A stretch of DNA of 64,000 nt from an uncultured Gemmata sp. Lineage in GTDB: Bacteria > Planctomycetota > Planctomycetia > Gemmatales > Gemmataceae. A program made the position numbers and the translations under genes. The DNA is taken from the NCBI GenBank assembly GCA_937924775.1, contig CALDUT010000001.1, positions 434,001 through 498,000 on the forward strand. The letters run 5' to 3'. Each line of letters opens with the position of its first letter. Within the stretch, counting starts at the first letter, position 1. Shown here piece after piece: positions 26,518 through 35,409 of the stretch. The notes under the pieces were generated by a model. That model ran no database searches, was not told the origin of the DNA, and worked only from the letters and a program-made list of their open reading frames with translations.

Positions 26518-28299
26518 ATGTTACGCGTCATCATTGTCTTCTGCGGTGCCGTGTTTCTCGCCCAACCTCTGGCAGCCCAGCCGCCCATGAGTGCCGGCAA
26601 ACCACAAGTGCTGCTCATGGGTGATTCGATCCGCCTCGGGTATGCCCCCCTGGTGACCAAGAAGCTGGAAGCCGTCGCCGAAGTCTTCAGCTTTCCAGCC
26701 AACGGTGGTGATACCAACGCCACCCTCCAGCAACTCGAAACATGGATTCGGGACAAACAAGGGCCGTTTGCCGAAGGGCCGCGCACGGCCCCGCACCCTC
26801 CGCTGATCGTTCACTTCAACTGCGGCCTGCACGATCTGAGATTCCACCCCACCACGCAGAAACATCAGGTTCCTCTGGAGGAATACGAGAAAAACCTCCG
26901 GGCCATTGTCGCCAAACTCCGCGAACGCACCCCGCATGTGTACTTCGCCACCACCACACCCATCCTCGACGACCGCCACGCCGGCCGCAAAGCCAACTTC
27001 GACCGCTTCGACCGCGATGTGCAACGCTACAACGAACGGGCCGTGAAGCTGATGCAGGAACTGGGGGTGCCCGTCCACGATCTCAATCGTATCGTTCATG
27101 CGGGCAACCCCGCCGAGCTGTTGGGTCCAGACGGTACCCACTATACCCCCGCCGGCAACGCCCGACTCGCTGAGGCGGTCGCCGATTGCCTGCAGCGGAA
27201 GCTGAAACTGCTCAACCCCACCGTTCGTACCGCCCCGGCCAGCGGTCCCGAGGCCGTGAAAGCCTACCAGCAAGCCGAAGCCGCAAACGATCAACTGGTA
27301 CCCGAGGTCTTCAAGACAATGACAGTACCGGAATTCCCCATACCCGCGCATAAAGCGGAGTGGGACCAACGCCGAGCCGAGGTGAAAAAGAAAGTTGTGG
27401 CGGCGCTGGGGGACTTACCCCCGCGGCCGGAGAAACCCCGAGCCCAGTTGGTATCCGCGGAAATTCACCCCGGCTTGCGGCTCGAACGCTGGCGGTTGGA
27501 GAATGGGGTTGATGGCGCGATGTCGGCCTTGATGCTCCTCCCAGAGCCGCTGAAAGCCCCGGCTCCAGCGATTCTGTGGCTGCATTCGTCGAGCTACGAC
27601 CATCACCAACTGCTGCAGCCAAACACCAACGGTGGCGAAGAACCGCTGGGTCTCACGTTCCTCAAACGCGGTTGGGTGGTTTTCGCCCCGGATGCAGCGT
27701 GGTACGGCGACCGCGCCGGTCAAGGCCCGGCCGGCCGCCGCGAAACGGGCCGCGAGCAACAGGATAGCCTGCACAAATACAACCTGTGGTTTGGCCGAAC
27801 GCTCTGGGGAATGTTTGTTCGAGATGATCAGGTCGCCCTGGACTTCCTCTGCCACCGGCCCGAGGTCAATCCCCAAAAGATCGGGGCCACCGGCATCAGC
27901 ATGGGCAGCACGCGCAGTTGGTGGCTGGCCGCGGTGGATGAACGGATCGCCTGTGTGGTCGGTGTCGCTTGCCTGACGCGCTATGAAAACTTGCTCAAAC
28001 ACGGACAATTGCGGCAACACGGCACCTATTACTATGTGTACGGTTTACTCAAACACTTCGATACGGAAGCGGTAGTGTCGCTGATCGCTCCCCGCCCGGT
28101 GCTGTTCCTGACGGGCGAACTCGATGCCGGAAGCCCCGCCGATGGCATCCGGGTGATCGAAGCCAAGGCCGGCGGCGTGTATCGAGCTATCAACGCGGCC
28201 GACAAATTCCGCAGCATCCGTTACCCGGATGTCGGCCACACCTACACCCCGACGATGCGCAAAGAAATGCTTGCGTGGTTCGACCGTTGGTTGAAGTGA
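26518..28299 (+). CDS. Exported SGNH hydrolase fused to alpha/beta hydrolase
   Basis: 593 aa from ATG 26518, preceded by GAGGAAAACGCTT and beginning a signal peptide (MLRVIIVFCGAVFLAQPLAA). Domain 1 (about residues 28-235) is a GDSL/SGNH esterase: block I VLLMGDSIRLGY (GDS at 35-37), block III HFNCGLHDLR near 115, and block V LGPDGTHYTPAGNARLAEAV near 203-222 with the Asp-x-x-His pair. Domain 2 (about 260-593) is an acetyl-xylan-esterase/dienelactone-hydrolase-like alpha/beta hydrolase: AILWLHSSSYDHH, nucleophile elbow ATGISMGSTRSWW near 460, LFLTGELDAGSP and a final VGHTYTP His. Two esterase active sites in one exported chain suggest deacylation of plant-type polysaccharide; the substrate is inference. 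Confidence 0.85.
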   Translation: MLRVIIVFCGAVFLAQPLAAQPPMSAGKPQVLLMGDSIRLGYAPLVTKKLEAVAEVFSFPANGGDTNATLQQLETWIRDKQGPFAEGPRTAPHPPLIVHFNCGLHDLRFHPTTQKHQVPLEEYEKNLRAIVAKLRERTPHVYFATTTPILDDRHAGRKANFDRFDRDVQRYNERAVKLMQELGVPVHDLNRIVHAGNPAELLGPDGTHYTPAGNARLAEAVADCLQRKLKLLNPTVRTAPASGPEAVKAYQQAEAANDQLVPEVFKTMTVPEFPIPAHKAEWDQRRAEVKKKVVAALGDLPPRPEKPRAQLVSAEIHPGLRLERWRLENGVDGAMSALMLLPEPLKAPAPAILWLHSSSYDHHQLLQPNTNGGEEPLGLTFLKRGWVVFAPDAAWYGDRAGQGPAGRRETGREQQDSLHKYNLWFGRTLWGMFVRDDQVALDFLCHRPEVNPQKIGATGISMGSTRSWWLAAVDERIACVVGVACLTRYENLLKHGQLRQHGTYYYVYGLLKHFDTEAVVSLIAPRPVLFLTGELDAGSPADGIRVIEAKAGGVYRAINAADKFRSIRYPDVGHTYTPTMRKEMLAWFDRWLK

Positions 28300-28365
28300 G
28301 TGAGCGAAAAACTCACACACGGACCGGCCGTACAGTGAACGCGGGCCGAAGCAAGATCCCGGTCG

Positions 28366-29937
28366 CTACGCGAACCACCCATGGTCGGCGAACCATGTGG
28401 CCAGATCGCGGGTCATCTGGCCGCTGTTATCCATCCGCGGCACTTTGTGCTGCCCGCCGTACTTGCCGCGGGCTTTCATCCATTCGGCAAAGCCCCCCCG
28501 TTTGACCACCCGCACCTCCGGCATCCGCATGGCCAAATCGCCGACGCGGTGCGGGCCATAGTCTTCGTTTAGCCGGGTCAGTTCTTCGTCGATCAGTTGG
28601 GCGAAACGCCGAACATCCGGCGGGGCATCCGCGAATTCAATCAAGTACAAGTGGTGGCCGGGTTGGTGCGGGTCGGGGGGAAACACGGGGCCGACGTGGA
28701 AATCGATAGCATCCACACCGCATTGATGGGCCGCGACGGCAACGGCCTTCTCTACCTCTTCACTGATCAGATGCTCACCGAAGGCCGACAGGAAGTATTT
28801 CGTCCGCCCGGTGAAGCGAATCAGCGGCGGTTGGCGGCGTTCAAAGGCGATCGTATCGCCCACCAGGTACGACCACACGCCGGCACAACTGGTGAGGACC
28901 ACCGCGTACTGCACCCCGATTTCGACATCGGCCAGGGTGTGCCGCGTGGGGCGGTCACGGCCCAGTTCCTCCACCGGGACGAATTCGAAGAAAATGCCAT
29001 GATCCGGGACAATCCGCAGCAGTTGGTACCGCGGATCTTCCGTAGCGATGAAGCCTTCGGAACACGGATAGACTTCACAGAAACTCACTGCGTCGCTGCC
29101 GATTTCGCGATGGAAAATGTCGCGGAAGGGGTCGAACTTGGTGCCGCCATGAATGACCAGCCGCAACTGCGGCCAGATTTCGGCAATCGTTGTCTTGCCC
29201 GTGACCTCTTTGAGCTTGCCAAACAACACAAGCATCCACGCCGGAACGCCACTGATGGCGGTGATCGGTTCGCGGACACTCAGTTCCGCGAAGCGGCGAA
29301 TTTTCGCGTCCCAATCGGTCATGAGGCTCAGTTCTAACGGCGGGAAGGTATAGGGCCGCAGGACTTCAGACACTTCTTTGGCCGCGATGCCGCTGAGGTC
29401 GCCGGCGTGGCTGCCGTTGGCTTGCGGGCGGAGATCGGTGCTGCCACCGAGAAAGAAGACTTTCCCGGTCAGCAGTTTCGCGGCCGGGTGAACGTGGCGG
29501 AAGAAAGCGGTGGTGGTGAATGCCGCTTGGCGATTGGAGCGCAACATTTCGCGTGATACGGGGATATACTTCGTCGTACCGCTGGTGGTGCCGCTGGAGA
29601 GGGCGAAGTAGGGAATGCGGCCCGGCCAGGTGATGTCGTCGATCTGCGGGTAGGCTTCCTTCCAGTAGGTATTCCAGAACCACTCGTATTCGCGGACTGG
29701 AACCCGGGCTTGGTAATCGGCGATCGAGCGAATCCGGGCGAAATCGTGGTCGCGGCCAAACCGGGTGTTTCGGGCGTGATGCACCAGCCGCAACAGGGTG
29801 TGGCGTTGTTCGGTGGCGGTATCGAGGCGATCCAAGGAATTCACACGATAATGCGAATAACTGACAAGAGCCGCATCGGCCAGCCGACGCACAAACCAGC
29901 TATTGGCCACGGGTGCTAGAAACGCCGTACTCGGCAT
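28366..29937 (-). CDS. GH3 auxin-responsive promoter family protein
   Basis: 523 aa from ATG 29937. The GH3 family contains adenylate-forming acyl-amido synthetases that join a carboxylate to an amino acid; bacterial members are common in planctomycetes and their substrates are unknown. Seen: the ATP-binding P-loop-like FALSSGTTSGTTKYIPVSRE (about residues 103-122), FFLGGSTDLRP, the NTP-binding YPCSEGFIATEDPRYQ near 285, and SYLVGDTIAFERRQPPLIRF near 350-370 with the conserved Asp. No signal peptide, so cytoplasmic. It is followed downstream by nothing on the same strand; upstream, two genes of the same orientation encode a methyltransferase and a hydrolase. Confidence 0.88.
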   Translation of the reverse strand: MPSTAFLAPVANSWFVRRLADAALVSYSHYRVNSLDRLDTATEQRHTLLRLVHHARNTRFGRDHDFARIRSIADYQARVPVREYEWFWNTYWKEAYPQIDDITWPGRIPYFALSSGTTSGTTKYIPVSREMLRSNRQAAFTTTAFFRHVHPAAKLLTGKVFFLGGSTDLRPQANGSHAGDLSGIAAKEVSEVLRPYTFPPLELSLMTDWDAKIRRFAELSVREPITAISGVPAWMLVLFGKLKEVTGKTTIAEIWPQLRLVIHGGTKFDPFRDIFHREIGSDAVSFCEVYPCSEGFIATEDPRYQLLRIVPDHGIFFEFVPVEELGRDRPTRHTLADVEIGVQYAVVLTSCAGVWSYLVGDTIAFERRQPPLIRFTGRTKYFLSAFGEHLISEEVEKAVAVAAHQCGVDAIDFHVGPVFPPDPHQPGHHLYLIEFADAPPDVRRFAQLIDEELTRLNEDYGPHRVGDLAMRMPEVRVVKRGGFAEWMKARGKYGGQHKVPRMDNSGQMTRDLATWFADHGWFA

Positions 29938-30124
29938 CGGGGCTTCCTCGCAGCGGGGAGAACTTCTTCGCACGCCGCCCGACGGCACGGAGAACGTCGG
30001 GGGGCAAACAGTAGGAGCCCACCCCACCGATGGGGTAGGCTCCCTATTCTAGAGGCTAATGTCTGGGGCGTTGTCTGGCGTGGTTCGTTGTACTGGCCGC
30101 CGTTCCGCCCTGGATGGGCGTGTT

Positions 30125-30868
30125 TCACCGGGTTGTCGATAGGGTTCCGCGATACCCGCGGCAGACGTAGACCCCCCCCGGCGGCAGATTGAAGGGAACA
30201 AAACGGAAGCGGACATCGTCGAAATACCGGCGGTAGAGCTTGTAATACACCAGCGGCATGACCGTGATTTGCCGGAAAGTGCCGTGGGCGGCGATCGTTT
30301 TCGCGGCCATTTCTAAAACGGCGTCGCGTGCGACCGCGGGGAACGAGGGCAACGGCAAACCCGAGATCACGTGATCGACCTGCTGGATGCCGCGCTCAGC
30401 GAGCAGATCACCAAAGCAGGTGGCATCGCCCAGAATCACATCGACATTCGCGGCATGGCGGAAGCGTTCGCGGAGCCGGCCGCAGAGGATGGGGTCGAGT
30501 TCGATCACGATCAGCTTAGTTTCAGGGCGGGCCAGTTTCGTCATCACGGCGGTGATCGGCCCGGTGCCGGCTCCCAATTCAACAATCGTTTGCGTGTTGG
30601 TCCAATCAATCCCATCAAGCAGTTTGCGGGCCATGAATCGCGAACTGGGCGCAAACGACGCGATCTTTTTGCCTTGTGTCAGGAAGGCTCGCATCATCAG
30701 CCACCAATCCGGTCCTTTGGGGGTACGGGTTCCGCCCGGGGCTGAGCCGTTGGGGAGGGCGTCGGGGGCCTCAGGATTCGCGGGGATACAGGCATCGGGG
30801 GCGGAGGCCGGGATAGCAGTTGCGGCGGCTCCGGGCTGGGAGTTTTGAGTCGTCGCCATTGATGACAT
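30125..30868 (-). CDS. PmtA-like class I SAM-dependent methyltransferase
   Basis: 247 aa (ATG 30868; a second ATG at 30859 is possible). The N-terminal 45 residues are Ala/Pro-rich and probably disordered. The core begins at KKIASFAPSSRFMARKLL, as in phospholipid N-methyltransferases and KsgA-like enzymes, then motif I IVELGAGTGPITAVM (near residue 93), LIVIELDP for the SAM ribose acidic residue, and DHVISGLPLPSFP as motif IV. The SGLPL line is typical of PmtA, which methylates phosphatidylethanolamine to phosphatidylcholine. Lipid substrate is inferred from this resemblance only. Confidence 0.78.
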   Translation of the reverse strand: MSSMATTQNSQPGAAATAIPASAPDACIPANPEAPDALPNGSAPGGTRTPKGPDWWLMMRAFLTQGKKIASFAPSSRFMARKLLDGIDWTNTQTIVELGAGTGPITAVMTKLARPETKLIVIELDPILCGRLRERFRHAANVDVILGDATCFGDLLAERGIQQVDHVISGLPLPSFPAVARDAVLEMAAKTIAAHGTFRQITVMPLVYYKLYRRYFDDVRFRFVPFNLPPGGVYVCRGYRGTLSTTR

Positions 30869-30918
30869 TCGTGATGACCGTAGTAAGGATTAACGCGAAC
30901 GATAGACGTCGGCGGTTC

Positions 30919-31770
30919 TCATTGATTTTGATTCGCCGGCCCCGGTTTGGCCAGAATCAGTTTGGTCCATGACGGATGCGCAGTGGGCTGAGGCGAATTG
31001 AGAAAATCTACGACCAACCGGTTGATCAGCCAAGGTTTCTCGACCTGGGGGGCGTGCCCGCAGCGGGGAATCTTGCGGAAGTAACCTTTGGGGAGTTCCC
31101 GGGCGGCTTCTTCCGCGGTTTGCGGGCAACAGACTTTGTCGTCACTGGCGGTCACCAGCAAGGTCGGGGCGGTGATCAGTTTCAGTTTGTCGCGAACAGA
31201 GTGTTCCAGTGTACCACTGACGGTGCGGAGGAACCCCTTTTTCCACAACCGGCTGGCGAATTTCGCTTTGTAGTAACGCAGAATCTCCCGATCGACGCGA
31301 CGGGGCTTATGAAAGACGCTCTTGACCATCGCGTGGGCGTCCTGGCCCCGGACTCCGTCGATGATGGGCAGCCGTTCGACATCCCCCATGCCGGAGGGGC
31401 AAATCAACACCATCCGATCGACCAGCCGCGGATAGCGCACCGCGAACTCCACGGCCACCTTGCCGCCTAAGCTGCTCGAAACCAAGTGATACGGCGGGGT
31501 TTGGACGAACTGATCCAAGTACAAATGCAATTGCTGAACAAGATAGTCGACCGTGATTTCTTCCTTCGCAGCAATCTTGCGGTGCAACGCCTCCCCCTCA
31601 TAAGCCAGTATGTTGGGGGTATGCACTTCAAAAAACCGCGACCAGTACTTCCGATTGCGGTACCACGATTCGGCTTGCTCGGCCAGCCCATTGATGAGAA
31701 TCAACGGCCGGCGGCGGACATAGTGTTGCGGGCGTAACCGTTCGAGTAAACCCTTCAACGGTGAACGCAT
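30919..31770 (-). CDS. Alpha/beta-fold hydrolase
   Basis: 283 aa from ATG 31770; a GTG at 31791 would add seven residues. Seen: LILINGLAEQAESWYRN (about residues 21-37) as the oxyanion region, nucleophile elbow LVSSSLGGKVAVEF (Ser near residue 97), TLLVTASDDKVCCPQTA (near 225) with the catalytic Asp, and RCGHAPQVEKPWLINRLV (near 252) with the catalytic His. The family includes esterases, haloalkane dehalogenases and lipases. No signal peptide. It lies 50 bases upstream of the methyltransferase gene on the same strand, so the two could share a transcript. Confidence 0.85.
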   Translation of the reverse strand: MRSPLKGLLERLRPQHYVRRRPLILINGLAEQAESWYRNRKYWSRFFEVHTPNILAYEGEALHRKIAAKEEITVDYLVQQLHLYLDQFVQTPPYHLVSSSLGGKVAVEFAVRYPRLVDRMVLICPSGMGDVERLPIIDGVRGQDAHAMVKSVFHKPRRVDREILRYYKAKFASRLWKKGFLRTVSGTLEHSVRDKLKLITAPTLLVTASDDKVCCPQTAEEAARELPKGYFRKIPRCGHAPQVEKPWLINRLVVDFLNSPQPTAHPSWTKLILAKPGPANQNQ

Positions 31771-32060
31771 GGCCGGGCCACTCCGCGGCACAACCTTAAA
31801 AGAAAGTAGGATGAATGTTGTTACAGAATAGCGTGATGATCAGCGAAGTGTAGAGAAAAAGTGAATTCTCGCCAAATTCTGCGCTGTGGCTTGCTCATCA
31901 ACGGCACAATCGCCGGACTCCCCGCAGCTTGCCCCGCCGAGTCGGCTCCTATCTCCGAATAGCGGACTTCCGTTGTGACGAAAAACCAATTGCACGCGGT
32001 GTGCGTGGCTCGCTAAGATGAAACGTAAACCACTTCGCGCAATCCCGTTGGGGAACACTC

Positions 32061-35060
32061 ATGCCGAATTTTAAGGTTCCGTGCCCCAGTTGCGAGGCAC
32101 CTGTACTTATCAAAGATGTCAAACTGGTCGGTTCCAAAGTCGAGTGTCCCAAATGTAAGTACCGGTTCAGGGTGGAAGAACCCAAAACGCCGCTGGGCGG
32201 CGAAACCCAGCCAGAGGAGGCCAAGAAAGGCGAGCGCGTGGCCAAAAGCGACGACAAAAAGAAAGCCAAAGCCGCCGGCAAAAAACAGAAACTCGTTCCA
32301 ATTCTCGCCGGGGTCGGCGCGGTGGTACTGCTGATCGGTGTGGGTTTCGCCATGTTCAGTGGCGGCGATAGCAACAAGAAAACCGGAGGGGGCCTCGGCG
32401 GCGGCTTCACCGGCCCTGTCAACACCGGTGGCAACAACTCCAATGGCGATGGCACCGAAGACGGCAACGACCCCGACAAGAAACCTAAAGACAAAGGCGA
32501 ACCGCCCCCGCCGCCGATTCCCCGCAGCCCCCAAGTGACTGCCAACTTGCTGCCGGGGCAAGCGGTGGCCGTTTACCGCTTCAATATGGACAAAGTCCGC
32601 GAAAACCCCATCTACCCCACACTCGCAGAAGATACCCTGATTCGCGAAATGGTCCGGCAATCCCTGGGGTTCTCCCTCAGTGAGATTGATATCTACATCC
32701 ACTGCTTTGTGGGCGCAGACCGAGCCCCTTTTGGCCTTATCAAGTTGAAAAATCCCAATGTGGAAACGGCAATCGTCAGCCGGATCAGCCGCCAGTTGGA
32801 ATCCCCCCCCAAACCGGTCAATGGACGGAATTTGTACAAAGTCCGCCACAGTTCTTTGATTAAAGCCGTTTCCCAGTCGTTGTCCTTCCCCTCCCTGTTC
32901 GGCGAGTTCTACACCACGGTGCCTGACGCCACACCCGAGGGGGGCAAAGAACGCGTCATGGGGATGTGCGTTTATGACACACAACACCTCATCATTGCCG
33001 ATTACGGGCTGCTCAACCGCTTCCTCGGCGAACTCGATGCCGATGGCTACCCGCCGTTCCAAACCATTTTGGCCGAAAACACACCCGCCCCAACGCCGAA
33101 AGCGAAAGAACCTACCGACACCAACGCGATCGGGGCGGAACCACAGGAACCTAAGAAAACGACTCCCCCCCAACCCGCGCCATCGGCCGACGGGCGGCCC
33201 TACAGCACCCGCAACGCGTACCGGACAATCGAACCGGCTCTCAAACGCGCGTTGGATGAGATGGAACCGCCCTATGTCAAGCCGATGTTTGTTTATGCCG
33301 AAAAATTCGCCTATGGCGAATATGAACCGGCCCGGATGAAGAAGGATTATGAGCTGCTCACGGGCATTCTCGACCCCATCGCCCAACGGACTCGCTACTT
33401 GGGGGCCAACGTTCTGTCGTTCACGCCCCGGGAAATTGTGGCGAACCTGCGGCTGACCTTCGACGGTATCGATGACTCGCGGACACTCGCCAAAGAACAG
33501 CTCAGCCCGGCGCTCCAGAAACTGTCCGAACTTCTGACACTGTATTTGAAAATCCCGATTCAATTCCGCGACTACACCGCCAGAGGGACCACCACGCTTC
33601 CCAATATCGGCCTGCCGGATATGGGTACGGGCCCCGGTTTTCCCGGACCTGGCTATCCTGGCCCAAGCGGCCCGGGCACCGGTTTTCCCAACCCGGGCAT
33701 CGGCAGCCCCAGCCCAGGGTTCCCCCCCGGTTCGGGAGGCCCGGGTATCGGTTCGCCAAGCGGACCCCCAACAGGCTTGCCTGGATCACCGTTCCCCCAA
33801 CCCAAAGGCGGCATCGGGATCGGTACGCTTCCACCCGATGAGGAAACCGATGATGGCGATCGCGGTCCCCGTTCGGGTTTCCCCACCTTCCCCCGAAACC
33901 CCAATCAACCGTTCGACCCCAACCGGCCGTTCGACCCCAACCGGCCGTTCGATCCCAACCAACCGATCGACCCGGATAACCCCGCTCTGCCGCCGTCGCA
34001 CCTCGATCTGGGCATGATCGACAATCAACTGCTGATCGGTGCGGAATTCTTCTGGACCGACACGATTTATCGCGTGGAGATCGCGCCGCGGGTGGTCAGT
34101 GTGATCAACCAGGTGAAAGGGAAAATGGCGATCTTCTCAGCGGAATTCTCGTGGGAAGCCCTAGCTCAAGCCGGACCACGCGCCGCGACCGAACCCAACC
34201 CCGACAAAGAGAAAATGATGTTCCCCCGCGGCACGGCCAAACGACCCACCGGAATCGATCGCTACGGTTTGGAACATCTGCCGGTCACACGGGTTAGCTT
34301 CTTCCATGAACTGCTGCCCTACATCGGCCGCGGCGAACTGGCCCGGCGGATCGACCCGCGGCATGCCTGGTTCGCCCAGGAATTTGAAAAACCCGACCCG
34401 ATGGCACCCCAGAAACCCCCGGTGGTGAAGGTGGACAACCTCACCCCGGCGACCGAATGGGTGCCCGAACTGCTCGTGCCCTACTACCCCCAATCGGCAT
34501 GGCGGGCGTCGATGCCCGATTACGCCCCCAACCACACCCTCGGGGCCACCAACTATGTCGCCGTCGCGGGGGTGGGCCTCAACATCGCCCGCAAAGACCC
34601 GCATAGCCCCGAATACAAGGCCAAAGTCGGCATGACCGGCTATGCGTGGGGTTCGCGGGTGGAAGAAGTCCGTGATGGTCTGTCCAACACGATCTATTTG
34701 CTCCAAACCCCGCCGGGCTTGCAGCAACCGTGGATCGCCGGCGGTGGAGCGACCGTCCGCGGGTTGGACGAACGCGACCCCATGGCGGCCTTCAAGTACC
34801 AGCACCCCGACGGCACCGGTGGCTGGCGCGAGGGAACCTACGCCCTCATGGGCGATGGCTCTGTGCGGTGGATCCCCGCCAACATCGACCCGAAAGTGCT
34901 GCACGCCCTGGCCACCCGCGCCGGCGGCGAGAAAATCGCCGATCTCGACACCGTAGCCCCGAAAGTCGAAGCCCCCAAACCCCCGGAGGAGCCAAAACCC
35001 GAGCCCCAACCGGTCTCCGGCACCGAAATCGCCCCCGCACCCCGGGAGAAAAAGGAGTAA
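32061..35060 (+). CDS. DUF1559-like chimera with zinc ribbon, TM segment and Gly/Pro-rich linker
   Basis: 999 aa. Order of parts: MJ0042-type zinc ribbon (VPCPSCEAPVLI ... VECPKCKYRF, residues 5-36); charged linker; one membrane segment (VPILAGVGAVVLLIGVGFAM, about residues 77-97); a Gly/Asn-rich spacer; a globular region (about 155-510); a long Gly/Pro low-complexity stretch (about 515-640) with three copies of PFDPNR; and a C-terminal DUF1559-like domain with PNHTLGATNYVAVAG, VRDGLSNTIYLLQTPPG and YALMGDGSVRWIP. The usual DUF1559 prepilin N-terminus is replaced by the zinc ribbon, so the first 75 residues should be cytoplasmic and the rest outside the membrane. Function unknown. Free-standing gene. 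Confidence 0.8.
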   Translation: MPNFKVPCPSCEAPVLIKDVKLVGSKVECPKCKYRFRVEEPKTPLGGETQPEEAKKGERVAKSDDKKKAKAAGKKQKLVPILAGVGAVVLLIGVGFAMFSGGDSNKKTGGGLGGGFTGPVNTGGNNSNGDGTEDGNDPDKKPKDKGEPPPPPIPRSPQVTANLLPGQAVAVYRFNMDKVRENPIYPTLAEDTLIREMVRQSLGFSLSEIDIYIHCFVGADRAPFGLIKLKNPNVETAIVSRISRQLESPPKPVNGRNLYKVRHSSLIKAVSQSLSFPSLFGEFYTTVPDATPEGGKERVMGMCVYDTQHLIIADYGLLNRFLGELDADGYPPFQTILAENTPAPTPKAKEPTDTNAIGAEPQEPKKTTPPQPAPSADGRPYSTRNAYRTIEPALKRALDEMEPPYVKPMFVYAEKFAYGEYEPARMKKDYELLTGILDPIAQRTRYLGANVLSFTPREIVANLRLTFDGIDDSRTLAKEQLSPALQKLSELLTLYLKIPIQFRDYTARGTTTLPNIGLPDMGTGPGFPGPGYPGPSGPGTGFPNPGIGSPSPGFPPGSGGPGIGSPSGPPTGLPGSPFPQPKGGIGIGTLPPDEETDDGDRGPRSGFPTFPRNPNQPFDPNRPFDPNRPFDPNQPIDPDNPALPPSHLDLGMIDNQLLIGAEFFWTDTIYRVEIAPRVVSVINQVKGKMAIFSAEFSWEALAQAGPRAATEPNPDKEKMMFPRGTAKRPTGIDRYGLEHLPVTRVSFFHELLPYIGRGELARRIDPRHAWFAQEFEKPDPMAPQKPPVVKVDNLTPATEWVPELLVPYYPQSAWRASMPDYAPNHTLGATNYVAVAGVGLNIARKDPHSPEYKAKVGMTGYAWGSRVEEVRDGLSNTIYLLQTPPGLQQPWIAGGGATVRGLDERDPMAAFKYQHPDGTGGWREGTYALMGDGSVRWIPANIDPKVLHALATRAGGEKIADLDTVAPKVEAPKPPEEPKPEPQPVSGTEIAPAPREKKE
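33909..33962 (+). repeat. Three 18-base tandem units inside the DUF1559-like gene
   Basis: The unit CCGTTCGACCCCAACCGG is repeated twice exactly and a third time with changes, encoding PFDPNR-PFDPNR-PFDPNQ. In-frame coding tandem repeat in a low-complexity linker, likely variable in number between strains. Confidence 0.85.
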
Positions 35061-35409
35061 ACCGGCGGAAACCGATTGGCTCCGGTTGAGCCCAAGTCTT
35101 CCGAGGATTGCTCGGAGCCACACCGCGCGGCCGAAACTCCATAGCCGAGCGCTCCGTTATCCACAGGCGACGGACACCGCGAGAAGCCATGCCGGTCGCC
35201 CTCGCTTCTGGTCGCCAACCCCATGCTCACCGCCGGTGAGAACGGCATAAACCTGGAGTTGTGTCCTGCGTTGTGGCCGAATGGCTTTCCTGGGGCCTTG
35301 TCATAGTCGTCGCCCCAGGAATCATTCACCGGGCCATCCGGCCGCGTGGCATGCTGGGCGGTGGGGAATTAGCCTTCTTCTCGGCTCAGAGCCTTAGGCG
35401 ACGCTCCGC
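35061..35409. other. Intergenic region between convergent genes
   Basis: 349 bases. It has an inverted repeat TCCTGGGGC/GCCCCAGGA (35288-35296 with 35312-35320, 15-base loop) that could fold as a hairpin but has no T-tract on either side. Nothing else is recognised. Confidence 0.4.

Noticed and set aside
32013-33563. 516-codon open frame on the minus strand opposite the DUF1559-like gene
   Set aside because: Low-complexity Phe/Gly/Val-rich translation with no motif, created by the GC-rich codon use of the real plus-strand gene.
33909-33962. Short tandem repeat considered as a CRISPR-like array
   Set aside because: The 18-base units are directly adjacent with no spacers and encode an in-frame PFDPNR repeat.
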